A stretch of DNA of 64,000 nucleotides from Desulfococcus multivorans (GTDB lineage: Bacteria; Desulfobacterota; Desulfobacteria; Desulfobacterales; Desulfococcaceae). The position numbers and the translations under genes are program-made. Positions 41,947-50,936 of the stretch are shown piece after piece (within the stretch, counting starts at the first letter, position 1; each line of letters starts with the position of its first letter). Under the pieces are notes generated by a model, which had not been told where the DNA came from, searched no databases, and worked only from the letters and a program-made list of their open reading frames with translations. Location of the stretch: positions 3,507,001-3,571,000 of the forward strand of contig NZ_CP015381.1 in assembly GCF_001854245.1 (NCBI RefSeq). Reading direction: 5' to 3'.

Positions 41947-43673
41947 AATTTCCCAAGCGACATCGGCGCTCCGAAAGCGGCTATTATCAATCGTTAACCC
42001 GCTGGATGGCCCTGATCATCATCTTCGTCTCCATCACCCCCGTGATCCTGGTCAGCGGTTTCATCCTGAACGCGTTTCGAAACTCCTATCAAGCCAAGAT
42101 CTACGACCACCTGGGCGAGTTGGTGCTGAAAAAAACACAGAACATCGACAGCTTTTTATGGGAAAAACTGAGCGACATCCGGTATGTGGCGGCATCGACC
42201 CCCTTTGGAGAACTGACCCGGGAGGCGGTCATCCAGGAAAAACTGCGACACCTCAGGCGGGAGTTCGACACCGTCTTCGAAGATCTGGGCGTGGTGAACC
42301 ACGAGGGCGTCCAACTCGCCTACTCCGGACCCTTCGAGCTGGAATACGCCGATTACTCCGAGGCGGAATGGTTCAAATCGGCCATACAGACCCGTTATTA
42401 CATCAGCGACGTCTTCAGCGGGCTTCGGGGAAAACCCCACTTCATCGTCGCCGTCCGAAACATGCATGACGGAAAGCCGTGGATCCTCAGGGCGACCCTC
42501 GATTTTCTCTCCTTCAACACCCTGGTGGAGCGGCTTCGGATCGGCCAGACGGGTTTCGCCATCATCCTCAACAAGTACGGCGAATACCAGACCAAACCCT
42601 TCTTCGAAAACATCGAAATCAACAACAAGAACCTCTATCAGTTCATGAAACAGGCGGACCCCACCCCCAAGGGCATTCACATCGTGGAGCGCGCCGGATC
42701 CGACGGCCGCCGGAAGATCTATGTGGGATCCTTTCTCAAGGATGACGATTGGCTTCTGGTCTACCAACAGGACAAGGACGACGCCTTCGCGGACCTCCGC
42801 CACACCCAGGACATCGCCGTCATCATCATCGTCGTCAGCACCCTGGCCGTCATTGCCGTTGCCGTGATGCTCTCCATGAAAATGATCCACCGCATCAGCG
42901 TCTCCGACAAGGAAAAGGAGATCATGAACCAGCAGGTCATCGAGACCGGCAAACTGGCGTCCATCGGCGAACTGGCATCCGGCATCGCCCACGAGATCAA
43001 CAACCCCGTCGCCATCATGGTGGAGGAGGCGGGATGGATCGAGGATCTCCTCATGGAGGAGGATCTCCACCAATGCAAGAACCTCGAAGAGTTTCAGCGG
43101 GCCGTCGGCCAGATCCGTCTGCAGGGCAAACGCTGCAAGGAGATCACCCACAAACTCCTCAGTTTCGCCAGAAAAACCGATTCATGGGTGCAGGACGTAC
43201 AGATCAACGACCTCGTGGAGGAGGTGGTCAACCTCTCGTCCCAGAAGGCCAAATACACCAATGTCGACATCGTCACCCGTCTCGACCCGAACCTTCCGGC
43301 CATCCGGGCGTCCTATACGGAAGGACAGCAGGTTTTGCTGAACCTGATCAACAACGCCCTCTACGCCCTCGAATCGAAAAACGACCGGGGCCGTATCGAG
43401 ATCAACACGAAACTGGCGGACGACCATATCGTCATCGACGTCATCGACAACGGCAGCGGTATCCCCGCGGCCGTCATCCCGCGGATATTCGACCCCTTCT
43501 TCACCAGCAAACCGGTTGGAAAGGGAACCGGACTGGGTCTGTCCATCTGTTACGGCATCATCAAGAAGCTGGGCGGAGAGATCACCGTCGACAGCGTCCT
43601 CGGCGAAGGGACCCATTTCCAGATCCGGATCCCTTCGGAAAACCCCGGGACGCCCCTTTCCGGTGACACGTAA
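41943..43673 (+). CDS. Cache-domain sensor histidine kinase
   Basis: A 576-residue membrane kinase. TM1 is about residues 20-42, a periplasmic Cache-like sensor domain about 45-290, TM2 about 292-312. The HisKA helix carries His350 in GIAHEINNPVAI, and the HATPase has NLINNALYAL, DNGSGIPAAVIPRIFDPFFTSK and GTGLGLSICYGI. It should sense a small extracellular ligand, plausibly a carboxylate given the DASS transporter downstream, and phosphorylate one or more of the receivers in the cluster. Confidence 0.92.
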   Translation: MKFPKRHRRSESGYYQSLTRWMALIIIFVSITPVILVSGFILNAFRNSYQAKIYDHLGELVLKKTQNIDSFLWEKLSDIRYVAASTPFGELTREAVIQEKLRHLRREFDTVFEDLGVVNHEGVQLAYSGPFELEYADYSEAEWFKSAIQTRYYISDVFSGLRGKPHFIVAVRNMHDGKPWILRATLDFLSFNTLVERLRIGQTGFAIILNKYGEYQTKPFFENIEINNKNLYQFMKQADPTPKGIHIVERAGSDGRRKIYVGSFLKDDDWLLVYQQDKDDAFADLRHTQDIAVIIIVVSTLAVIAVAVMLSMKMIHRISVSDKEKEIMNQQVIETGKLASIGELASGIAHEINNPVAIMVEEAGWIEDLLMEEDLHQCKNLEEFQRAVGQIRLQGKRCKEITHKLLSFARKTDSWVQDVQINDLVEEVVNLSSQKAKYTNVDIVTRLDPNLPAIRASYTEGQQVLLNLINNALYALESKNDRGRIEINTKLADDHIVIDVIDNGSGIPAAVIPRIFDPFFTSKPVGKGTGLGLSICYGIIKKLGGEITVDSVLGEGTHFQIRIPSENPGTPLSGDT

Positions 43674-43749
43674 CAAAAACGACAACCCCGCCCGGGCACG
43701 GGCAAAAACCCGTCACCCGGTTCACGATAAAACTCAGGAGGAGAACATC

Positions 43750-43917
43750 ATGACGAATTGCACGTTTCTGTCGGCCGGCGGCATCCCGGGAAAGAAAACA
43801 CCACGACACGCCACCCGGGAACCGCTCTGCATTACCCGATTCAGCCCCGTTCGACATGCCTCCCGGGCGCTTCGGAGACGCAGGGCATGCCGAACGGTCG
43901 CCGGCAGCCGTTATTGA
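43750..43917 (+). CDS. Small ORF with strong ribosome-binding site
   Basis: A 55-residue frame between the kinase and the second receiver gene. It is preceded by AGGAGGAG six bases before the ATG, better than many real genes here. The product begins MTNCTFLSAGG and has a very basic, Arg-rich C-terminal half; I recognise no family. It may encode a small protein or a leader peptide, or the sequence may only provide ribosome loading for the next gene 21 bases on. Confidence 0.4.
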   Translation: MTNCTFLSAGGIPGKKTPRHATREPLCITRFSPVRHASRALRRRRACRTVAGSRY

Positions 43918-43938
43918 ACGCGCGGCAGGGAGAAAGAA

Positions 43939-44352
43939 ATGGCCCATAACGCGACAACAAAACCGTCGGAGACCCCTCCGACGATCCGGCTCCTCCTGGT
44001 GGACGACGAGGTGGGATATCTCAATGTCCTCTCCAATCGGCTCGCCAGGCGAGGACTCGACGTCGTCAAGGCCCGCAGCGGATCCGAGGCCATCCAGGCC
44101 GTCCGGAAACGGGATTTCGACGTCGTCGTGCTCGACCTTCTGATGGAGGACATGGACGGCATCGAGGTGCTCAGGATCCTGAAGAAGATGGATCCCGGCC
44201 TGATGGTGGTCATGCTGACCGGGCACGGTTCGGAGCAGGCCTCGAAGGAGGGCATGCGTTACGGCGCCTTCGATTACCTGACCAAACCGTGCGAACTCGA
44301 GGAACTTCTGGAAAAGATACGGGAAGCCTACCGCAGGAAAAGTCGTCCCTGA
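43939..44352 (+). CDS. Stand-alone receiver domain protein (second)
   Basis: A 137-residue CheY-like response regulator. The acidic pair is in LLLVDDEV, the phosphoacceptor is Asp66 in VVVLDLLMEDMDG, the Thr is in VMLTGHGS and the Lys in DYLTKPCE. The first 15 residues are a variable extension. There is no output domain. It lies between the Cache kinase and the DASS transporter gene, in the same direction. Confidence 0.92.
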   Translation: MAHNATTKPSETPPTIRLLLVDDEVGYLNVLSNRLARRGLDVVKARSGSEAIQAVRKRDFDVVVLDLLMEDMDGIEVLRILKKMDPGLMVVMLTGHGSEQASKEGMRYGAFDYLTKPCELEELLEKIREAYRRKSRP

Positions 44353-44516
44353 CGGCCGGGAGCGGTATTTCCCACGGCAATCATCAAGCGTCGACCATAC
44401 CGAAACGTCCCGACGCCCCGTTCAACTGAAAACGCCCGGCCGACGGCAGCCGCCGGGGTTCCCCCGATCGGGGAAGGCCATCGGGTCGTTGCCCACTCAA
44501 CAGCGAGGAAGTGACC

Positions 44517-46091
44517 ATGCTAAAGAATAAGAACGTACAACTCGGATTTGCAATATTTCTCGGTTTAATCGTGCTTTTCCTGCCCAGACCCGAAGGGACT
44601 CAGTTCAGGGTTGTCGGCGACGGCGGCCGCCTCCTCATCGAACACCTCGCCCAGCACTTCTCCGTGGTGCCCGGCGAGGAGGGGACCGCCGACTACATCC
44701 TGAAGGCCCGCAATCCGGGTGCCCCGGAAGCCCGACAGGCCTTCATCGCCCAAAAGGCTGCGGCGCTCGACCTTCCGGAGATTCAGGTGGAATACGTCGA
44801 CGGCCTCTCTCCCAAGGCCAAACGGTTCCTGGCGGTGCTGGTGGTCCTGGTCTTCATGTTCGTGGCCGAACCCATCCCTCTCGAGATCACCGCCATCTGT
44901 ATCGGCGTTTTCCTCGTTCTCATGGGCATCTCCGACGTCAAGGAGGCCTGGGCCCCCTATATGCACCCCGTGGTCGTTTTCATCATGTGCTGCCTCATCT
45001 TCGCCATCTCCCTCGACAAGGCGGGCCTCACCAAACGCCTCGGCTATTTCATCATCAAGCAGGCCGGCGACTCCGTCACCCGCTTTACCTTCATCATCTC
45101 CATCGGACTGGGGCTCGGCTCGTCGGTGATGCACGACGCGGCCGCCTGCGCCGTCGGGATCGTCACCATGCTCCCCCTCATGCGGGCCGCGGGCATCGAA
45201 CCCCACTCCAGAACGGCCAAGTTCATGATGCTTTCCCTGCCCTTCGCCTGCTCCGCCGGCGGCATGGGAACCCTCATGGGCGGCGGCCGGAACATGGTGG
45301 CGGCCGCTTTTCTAAAAGAGTTCACCGGCATCGAGATCACCTTCTTCGACTGGATCAAGTTCTGCATGCCGGCGGCCATCCTGACGGTTCCCGCGGCGGT
45401 GTTCATCGTTTATCTGGTCTATCGGCCGGATCCCAAAATCAAGCTTCCCCAGTTCGATGAGGCGCTCGGCCCCCTCACCCCCATGGAAAAGAAGACCCTC
45501 GCCATCATCGGGGCCACCTTTATCCTCTGGCTCACCAAGGGCGTTCACGGCTTCGACTATTCAGTCACCGGCATGCTGGGCATCGCCGGACTGGTCCTGG
45601 GCGGCGTGCTCAAGTGGGACGACATCCAGGAGAACATGGAATGGGGCACGGCGCTCTTCATCTTCGGCGGCGGGATCTCCCTGGGGCTCGCCATGGGATA
45701 CTCGGGGGCGGCCGACTACTTCGCCCATCTCTTCTTCCCCCTGATCCAGGGGGGCGGCTGGTTCCTTCTTTTCGTGGGCGTCGGCGTGTTCGGGGCATTG
45801 GTCACCAACGCCATGGCCAACGTGGCCGCGGCAGCCCTGATTCTGCCCATCGTGATCCCCATGGCCCAGCTGGAGGGCGTCGACCCGACGGTCCTGGCCC
45901 TCTGCCTTGGGACGGCCACTTCCTTTGCCATGCTCCTGGTGATCGGCTGTCCTCCCAACGCCATCGCCTACAGCTACCGGTACTTCAAGGCCGCCGACCT
46001 GACCCGGGTCGGCCTGGTGGCCACGCCGGTTCTCCTGGCCCTCCTGATCCTGGTGGCGGCCACCTGGTGGAACATCCTGGGACTGGTGTAG
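44517..46091 (+). CDS. SLC13/DASS-family anion:sodium symporter
   Basis: A 524-residue polytopic transporter. Membrane segments begin at residue 8; a soluble loop of about 75 residues (roughly 28-100) lies between the first two, longer than usual. Family regions are FIMCCLIFAISLDKAGLTKRL, the first-half hairpin ACSAGGMGTLMGGGRN and the second-half VTNAMANVAAAALILPIVIP and IGCPPNAIAYSY. DASS proteins take up dicarboxylates, citrate or sulfate with sodium; the substrate is not readable here. The start is ATG at 44517 with GAGGA upstream; GTG at 44511 is possible. Confidence 0.92.
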   Translation: MLKNKNVQLGFAIFLGLIVLFLPRPEGTQFRVVGDGGRLLIEHLAQHFSVVPGEEGTADYILKARNPGAPEARQAFIAQKAAALDLPEIQVEYVDGLSPKAKRFLAVLVVLVFMFVAEPIPLEITAICIGVFLVLMGISDVKEAWAPYMHPVVVFIMCCLIFAISLDKAGLTKRLGYFIIKQAGDSVTRFTFIISIGLGLGSSVMHDAAACAVGIVTMLPLMRAAGIEPHSRTAKFMMLSLPFACSAGGMGTLMGGGRNMVAAAFLKEFTGIEITFFDWIKFCMPAAILTVPAAVFIVYLVYRPDPKIKLPQFDEALGPLTPMEKKTLAIIGATFILWLTKGVHGFDYSVTGMLGIAGLVLGGVLKWDDIQENMEWGTALFIFGGGISLGLAMGYSGAADYFAHLFFPLIQGGGWFLLFVGVGVFGALVTNAMANVAAAALILPIVIPMAQLEGVDPTVLALCLGTATSFAMLLVIGCPPNAIAYSYRYFKAADLTRVGLVATPVLLALLILVAATWWNILGLV

Positions 46092-46097
46092 GCTTTC

Positions 46098-47375
46098 ATG
46101 GAATCGACACATGCCCTGGAAAATATCCGGATGCTCCTCGTGGAAGATGAGGCCTACTTCCGGAGCACCCTGAAAAAACGCCTTGAACGGCGGGGGATGA
46201 CGCTCTTCGAGGCCGCCGACGGGGAAGCGGGCCTCGCCGCCCTGACGGAACACCCGGTTGACATCGTCATCACGGACATGAAAATGCCCGGAATGGACGG
46301 CCTTACGTTTCTCAAACGCGTCAAGGCGGATTACCCGGAAATCGAGGTCATCCTTCTGACGGGGCACGCCTCCACCACCGACGGCGTCGCCGGCATCAAG
46401 GCCGGCGCCTTCGACTACCTCACGAAACCCGTGGAGTTCGATCACCTGATGAGCAAGGTGGGACAGGCCTACGACCTGATTCTCCGTCGTCAGGCCCAGC
46501 GCAGGGAGGCCGAGCTCCACGAACGAATGGAACGGCAGATGGCCCTGACCGAACGGCTGGCCGCCCTGGGAACACTGGCCACCGGGGTGGCCCACGAGAT
46601 CAACAATCCTCTGGCCATCATCCGGGAGTCGGCCGGCTGGATGGAGACGATCCTCAAAAAGCCTGAAATGGCTGATATGCCCCGAAAAACGGATTTCGAA
46701 AAAGGTCTCGACAAGATCGAGAAGGCCGTCGAAAGGGCCAGACGCATTACGCACCAGCTCCTGGAGTTCGTCCGAAAGCCGGACAAGAAAGCCGCGGAAA
46801 CGGATCTGAAGGCCCTGATCGAGGAGTCCGCCCACCTGATCCACCGGGAAGCGGCCAACAAGGGCGTTGACATCGTCGAGGAACTGGATGAAAATGTGGG
46901 AACGATCATGAGCGATCCCTACCAGCTGCGCCAGGTCCTCCTCAACCTTATAACCAACGCCGTCCACGCCACGGAAAAAAGCGGAAGGATCACACTGGGT
47001 CTGGAAAATGCCCCGGGGGAATCGGTCCGGATCCGGGTGAGCGACACCGGATCGGGGATCGCCCCCGAAAACCTCGAAAAAATATTCGAACCTTTTTTCA
47101 CGACCAAAAGTCCCGGCAAGGGCACGGGGCTGGGACTGTTTGTCACCCGGGGGATCGTCGAGCAACTGGGCGGCACCATCGAGGTGGAAAGCACCTTGAA
47201 CGCGGGGACGACCTTCACCGTCACCCTTCCCCGATCCATCATACCCCGGGAGGCATCAGCGGAAGCGCCCAGAAAGCAGCGGCCGGGGATATTTCAAAAG
47301 ATAACCCAAGCACTATCCAAGGAGACCCAACACCATGATCAAGATTCCGACCCGCATACTCGTCGTGGACGATGA
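46098..47375 (+). CDS. Hybrid receiver-histidine kinase (soluble)
   Basis: A 425-residue protein with no membrane segment: N-terminal receiver (Asp60 in IVITDMKMPGMDG, Lys in YLTKPVE), a short coiled coil about residues 125-150, HisKA with His166 in GVAHEINNPLAI, and HATPase (NLITNAVHA, DTGSGIAPENLEKIFEPFF, GTGLGLFVT). The order receiver-then-kinase suits a phosphorelay in which an upstream kinase modulates this one. Its last 41 bases overlap the next receiver gene. It starts six bases after the transporter's stop. Confidence 0.92.
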   Translation: MESTHALENIRMLLVEDEAYFRSTLKKRLERRGMTLFEAADGEAGLAALTEHPVDIVITDMKMPGMDGLTFLKRVKADYPEIEVILLTGHASTTDGVAGIKAGAFDYLTKPVEFDHLMSKVGQAYDLILRRQAQRREAELHERMERQMALTERLAALGTLATGVAHEINNPLAIIRESAGWMETILKKPEMADMPRKTDFEKGLDKIEKAVERARRITHQLLEFVRKPDKKAAETDLKALIEESAHLIHREAANKGVDIVEELDENVGTIMSDPYQLRQVLLNLITNAVHATEKSGRITLGLENAPGESVRIRVSDTGSGIAPENLEKIFEPFFTTKSPGKGTGLGLFVTRGIVEQLGGTIEVESTLNAGTTFTVTLPRSIIPREASAEAPRKQRPGIFQKITQALSKETQHHDQDSDPHTRRGR

Positions 47376-47781
47376 AAAGGACTTTGTGGAAATGCTCTCC
47401 CTCAGGCTCGAGGAAACCGGGGAAAAGGTGACGGTTGCCTATGACGGCCAGGAATGCCTCGACATTCTTGCCCAGAAATCGAAAGAGATCGATGTGGTCA
47501 TCCTCGACATCCGCATGCCGGGGATGGACGGCATCGACGTTCTTCGCGAGATCAAGAAGCGTTTTCCCTTGATCGAAGTAATCATGCTCACCGGCCACGG
47601 CACCACCGAAAGCGCTGTCGAGGGCATGAAGCTGGGCGCCTTCGATTATCTGCTCAAGCCGGCCGACTTCGAAGATCTTTCCAAAAAACTCGAGGGCGCC
47701 CGGAAACGGAAGGACGAACAGGAGGAACGTATCCGACGCGCCGAAGCCAAGCTGCTGGTCCGCAGAACCGGCGGCACGTGA
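47335..47781 (+). CDS. Stand-alone receiver domain protein (third)
   Basis: A 148-residue response regulator: acidic pair in ILVVDDEKDF, Asp58 in VVILDIRMPGMDG, Thr in IMLTGHGTTES and Lys in DYLLKPADFED. The C-terminal about 30 residues form a charged helix (KRKDEQEERIRRAEAK) and not a DNA-binding domain. AAGGAGA lies 11 bases before the ATG, and the gene begins inside the end of the hybrid kinase gene. Confidence 0.92.
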   Translation: MIKIPTRILVVDDEKDFVEMLSLRLEETGEKVTVAYDGQECLDILAQKSKEIDVVILDIRMPGMDGIDVLREIKKRFPLIEVIMLTGHGTTESAVEGMKLGAFDYLLKPADFEDLSKKLEGARKRKDEQEERIRRAEAKLLVRRTGGT

Positions 47782-47982
47782 TGCCGGAAACCGCCTTTTT
47801 GCCGAGAGTCGGTTCTCCGTCGTCTTCTGGCCAAGGCTTTTTTCGAAAGGCCCCTGAAGGCTCGCCTTGCCTGAACCCCTCGATTCGGCTATATTTGCCG
47901 AAAAACGCCGATCGGATCCGGGGCCCTTTTCCGGGCGCCCGGGACCGCCGGCACGACCTTCGGAGCGGAAGGAGAGGGGTCA

Positions 47983-49110
47983 ATGGGAAAACATCTGGTC
48001 CTGGTGGGGGGCGGTCACGCACATCTGACGCTCCTCACCCATTTTGACCGGTTTACCGGCGGCGGCTGCCGCGCCACCGTCATCAGCCGAAGCGCCTATC
48101 ATTATTATTCAGGCATGGGACCGGGACTGCTGTCGGACGTCTATGCCCCTCAAGACGTCCGCTTTCACATCCGACGAATGACGGAGGATCGCGGGGGACG
48201 GTTTGTCGAAGACGGGGTGACGCGGGTGGACCCCGGGGCGAGGCTCCTGTACCGGCGGCACGGGGCACCCATCGCCTATGACGTCGTCTCCTTCAACACC
48301 GGCAGTTCGGTGGACTTCGACGCGGCCCGCAGCCTGAAGGCCCGATCGGTCTTTCCGGTAAAACCCATCGAGAACCTTCTGGCCGCCCGGGAGGCTGTTC
48401 GCAGACGTCTCAAGAGCGGCCCCCTGCGCCTCTGCGTGGCCGGCGGTGGTCCGGCGGGCATCGAGCTCTCGGCCAATCTGAGAAGCCTGGTCCGTCGGGA
48501 AGGGGGAGAGGCCGAGATCGTGCTGCTGGCCGGAAGCCGGCTTCTCTCCCATTTCCCAGGCCGCAGACTCAGGACGTGCGTCAAAAAGGAACTCCGCCGA
48601 CAGGAAGTCACCATGGTGGAAGGTCTTCGTCTCGCAGGCCTGGACGACCAATCGGTGACGCTCTCCGACGGATCGACACGCCCTGTCGACCTTCTCCTCC
48701 TGGCAACGGGAACGCGACCGTCGCGCATTTTTCGGGACTCGGGCCTCCCTGTCGGCGACGACGGCGGCCTGTTGGTGGATGACACCCTCCGGGCCGTCGA
48801 CCATCCCGAAATTTTCGGAGGCGGCGACTGCATCGCCTTCGGCCCCCGACCCCTTCCCAGGATCGGCGTCCATGCGGTCCGTCAGAATCCCGTCCTGCTG
48901 AACAACCTGACCGCCGCCTTGATGGACCGGGGCGCGCTCCAGCCTTACAAGCCCCAACGGTCCTGTCTGTTGATCCTCAATATGGGCGACGGCCGGGGGA
49001 TCCTATTCAAAAACGGTATCGCATGGCGCGGCAGGTGGGCCTTCCGGATAAAAGACTGGATCGACAGGAACTTCATGAAAAAATTTCAGGTCAGCGGCGA
49101 AACCGGCTGA
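47983..49110 (+). CDS. FAD/NAD-dependent oxidoreductase, NDH-2/SelD-N-like
   Basis: A 375-residue two-dinucleotide-fold protein: FAD site LVLVGGGHAHLTLL, NAD site LCVAGGGPAGIELS, then LLATGTRPSRIF and FGGGDCIAFG for the second FAD contact. The GGGHAH opening and YYSGMGPGLLSDVY match the NADH-dehydrogenase-like domain that in some bacteria is fused to the N-terminus of SelD. No selD is attached or adjacent here. It follows the signalling cluster after 200 bases. Confidence 0.85.
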   Translation: MGKHLVLVGGGHAHLTLLTHFDRFTGGGCRATVISRSAYHYYSGMGPGLLSDVYAPQDVRFHIRRMTEDRGGRFVEDGVTRVDPGARLLYRRHGAPIAYDVVSFNTGSSVDFDAARSLKARSVFPVKPIENLLAAREAVRRRLKSGPLRLCVAGGGPAGIELSANLRSLVRREGGEAEIVLLAGSRLLSHFPGRRLRTCVKKELRRQEVTMVEGLRLAGLDDQSVTLSDGSTRPVDLLLLATGTRPSRIFRDSGLPVGDDGGLLVDDTLRAVDHPEIFGGGDCIAFGPRPLPRIGVHAVRQNPVLLNNLTAALMDRGALQPYKPQRSCLLILNMGDGRGILFKNGIAWRGRWAFRIKDWIDRNFMKKFQVSGETG

Positions 49111-49157
49111 CGGTCCGGCCGCCGCTGCTCCCATCCCCTTGAGAAACCTCAGGCCGT

Positions 49158-50744
49158 CTACGGCATGGACGCTTCGGAAGCGTCGCTCTCCACCGCGGCA
49201 ACGCGGGTGGAGGAACACTGTCGCGGGGGCTTGTCCGCCGTATCCGGCACCCCGGCGATATCCTTCACAAGGGATGCGGCCATGAACAGCATCAGTATCA
49301 TAAACGGGAACGACACCACGAACGCAACGGTCTGAATCGCTTTCAGCCCCCCGGCCAGGAGCAGCATGGCCGCGATGCTCGAGCAGACGAGCCCCCAGAA
49401 GACCTTCAAGCCGGTTTTGGGTTCCAGGCTGCCGCCGGAGGTCATCATCCCCACGACGAAGGTCGCCGAGTCGGCCGAGGTGATGAAAAAGATGGAAACG
49501 ATGACCATGGAGAGCAGAGACAAAAACGCCCCGATGGGAAAATTGTCGAAAAGCGTGAAAATGGCGGTGGTCACATCCTTGAAGGTCGCGTCGGCAATGC
49601 CCGGGCTGCCGTTCAGTTCCATGAAAACGGCGGATCCCCCCAGGATATTGAACCAGACGGCGCAGAGCAGCGTCGGTGCCAGGAGCGCGCCCAGAACGAA
49701 TTCACGAATGGTTCGGCCCCTCGAGATCCGGGCGATGAAGACCCCCACAAAGGGAGCCCATGTGAGCCACCAGGCCCAGTAAAAAAGGGTCCAGGCACCG
49801 GACCAGTCATACCCGGTGTGCTTTGCGACGGCGCCGTTGGCGTCCACGAAGAAACTGAGCCAGACGATATTCTGCAGGTAATTGCCCAGGGACTCGACGG
49901 CGCTGTTGAGGATGTAACGGGTCGGCCCCAGGAAAAGCACCAGCAGCATGAGTCCGAAAGCCAGGATCATATTGATGTTGCTGAGCCACTTGATGCCTCT
50001 GTTGATGCCGGTCACCGCGGATGTGATGAAGAGAATCGTTACCGCGACGATGACGAAGATGGAGACGGATACGCCGCTGCCGACCCCGTAAAGCAGGTCG
50101 AGGCCGGTGCCGACCTGCATGGCTCCCAGGCCCAGGGAAGTGGCCACGCCGAACAGGGTCGTCACGACGGCCACGGCGTCAATGACCTTCCCGGTCACGC
50201 CGCTCACGGCCTTCTCGCCGAGAATCGGCGTCAGGGTCGCGCTGATGAGGCCGGGATATCCCTTGCGGAACTGGAAGTAGGCCAGAACCATCGCCACCAC
50301 GGCGTAACACGCCCAGGGGTGGAGCCCCCAGTGGAAGACCGCCGTCCTGAGGGCCTCCGCGGCCGCTTCGACGCTTTTAGGTTCGGCAAAGGGGGGGCCG
50401 GCGAAGTGATAGACGGGCTCGGCAACCCCCCAGAAAACCAGACCGATCCCCATGCCTGCGGCAAACAGCATGGCAAACCAGGCGGGAAGACTGAACTCGG
50501 GGTGTTCCTCATCTTTGCCCAGCCGGATCCTGCCGAAGCGGGAAAAAGCCATCACGAAACAGAACAGCACGAACCCGGCCACGCAAATCATGTAGGCCCA
50601 TCCGAAATTGGCGATAAAAAACTTGAAGATGTGGTCGAAAACCGCTTTCATCTGAGAGGGCGATGCCATGGTCATAAAAACGAAGGCCAGGCAGCAGACC
50701 GCCGACACAATGGACACGGTCTTGTCGATGGTGTTGTCGTTCAT
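49158..50744 (-). CDS. BCCT-family betaine/choline/carnitine transporter
   Basis: A 528-residue protein with 12 predicted membrane helices. The family substrate and Na+ regions appear as MGIGLVFWGVAEPVYHF, WGLHPWACYAVVAMVLAYF and WTLFYWAWWLTWAPFVG. It imports a trimethylammonium compound, most likely as osmoprotectant. The start at 50744 (MNDNTIDK) follows AGGAAGGA; the longer frame adds 13 residues with no support. It is transcribed as a single gene. Confidence 0.94.
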   Translation of the reverse strand: MNDNTIDKTVSIVSAVCCLAFVFMTMASPSQMKAVFDHIFKFFIANFGWAYMICVAGFVLFCFVMAFSRFGRIRLGKDEEHPEFSLPAWFAMLFAAGMGIGLVFWGVAEPVYHFAGPPFAEPKSVEAAAEALRTAVFHWGLHPWACYAVVAMVLAYFQFRKGYPGLISATLTPILGEKAVSGVTGKVIDAVAVVTTLFGVATSLGLGAMQVGTGLDLLYGVGSGVSVSIFVIVAVTILFITSAVTGINRGIKWLSNINMILAFGLMLLVLFLGPTRYILNSAVESLGNYLQNIVWLSFFVDANGAVAKHTGYDWSGAWTLFYWAWWLTWAPFVGVFIARISRGRTIREFVLGALLAPTLLCAVWFNILGGSAVFMELNGSPGIADATFKDVTTAIFTLFDNFPIGAFLSLLSMVIVSIFFITSADSATFVVGMMTSGGSLEPKTGLKVFWGLVCSSIAAMLLLAGGLKAIQTVAFVVSFPFMILMLFMAASLVKDIAGVPDTADKPPRQCSSTRVAAVESDASEASMP

Positions 50745-50936
50745 TCTTCTTCCTTCCTGTAGCAAAATCACACGCATTCGCACGGCGTCGAAAATCGGCG
50801 GTACCTTTCGGATGAAAGGCGTTCAGGAAATCCGCCTCCTGTCTCCGAAGAGCCGGATCTCCGGATGCGTCGGCCTCGGCCGGAAGAATTTGCAGGGAAG
50901 ATCGGCAAGCGCCGGTTGAAACATCGCGATCCCGGT

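Noticed and set aside
45561-47165. 534-codon frame on the minus strand over the DASS and hybrid kinase genes
   Set aside because: It is antisense to two clear genes and has His/Asp/Gly-rich low-information sequence.
46098-47375. Frameshift at the end of the hybrid kinase where the next receiver gene starts inside it
   Set aside because: The kinase already has a full HATPase domain before the overlap and the receiver has its own ribosome-binding site, so the overlap is ordinary gene packing.
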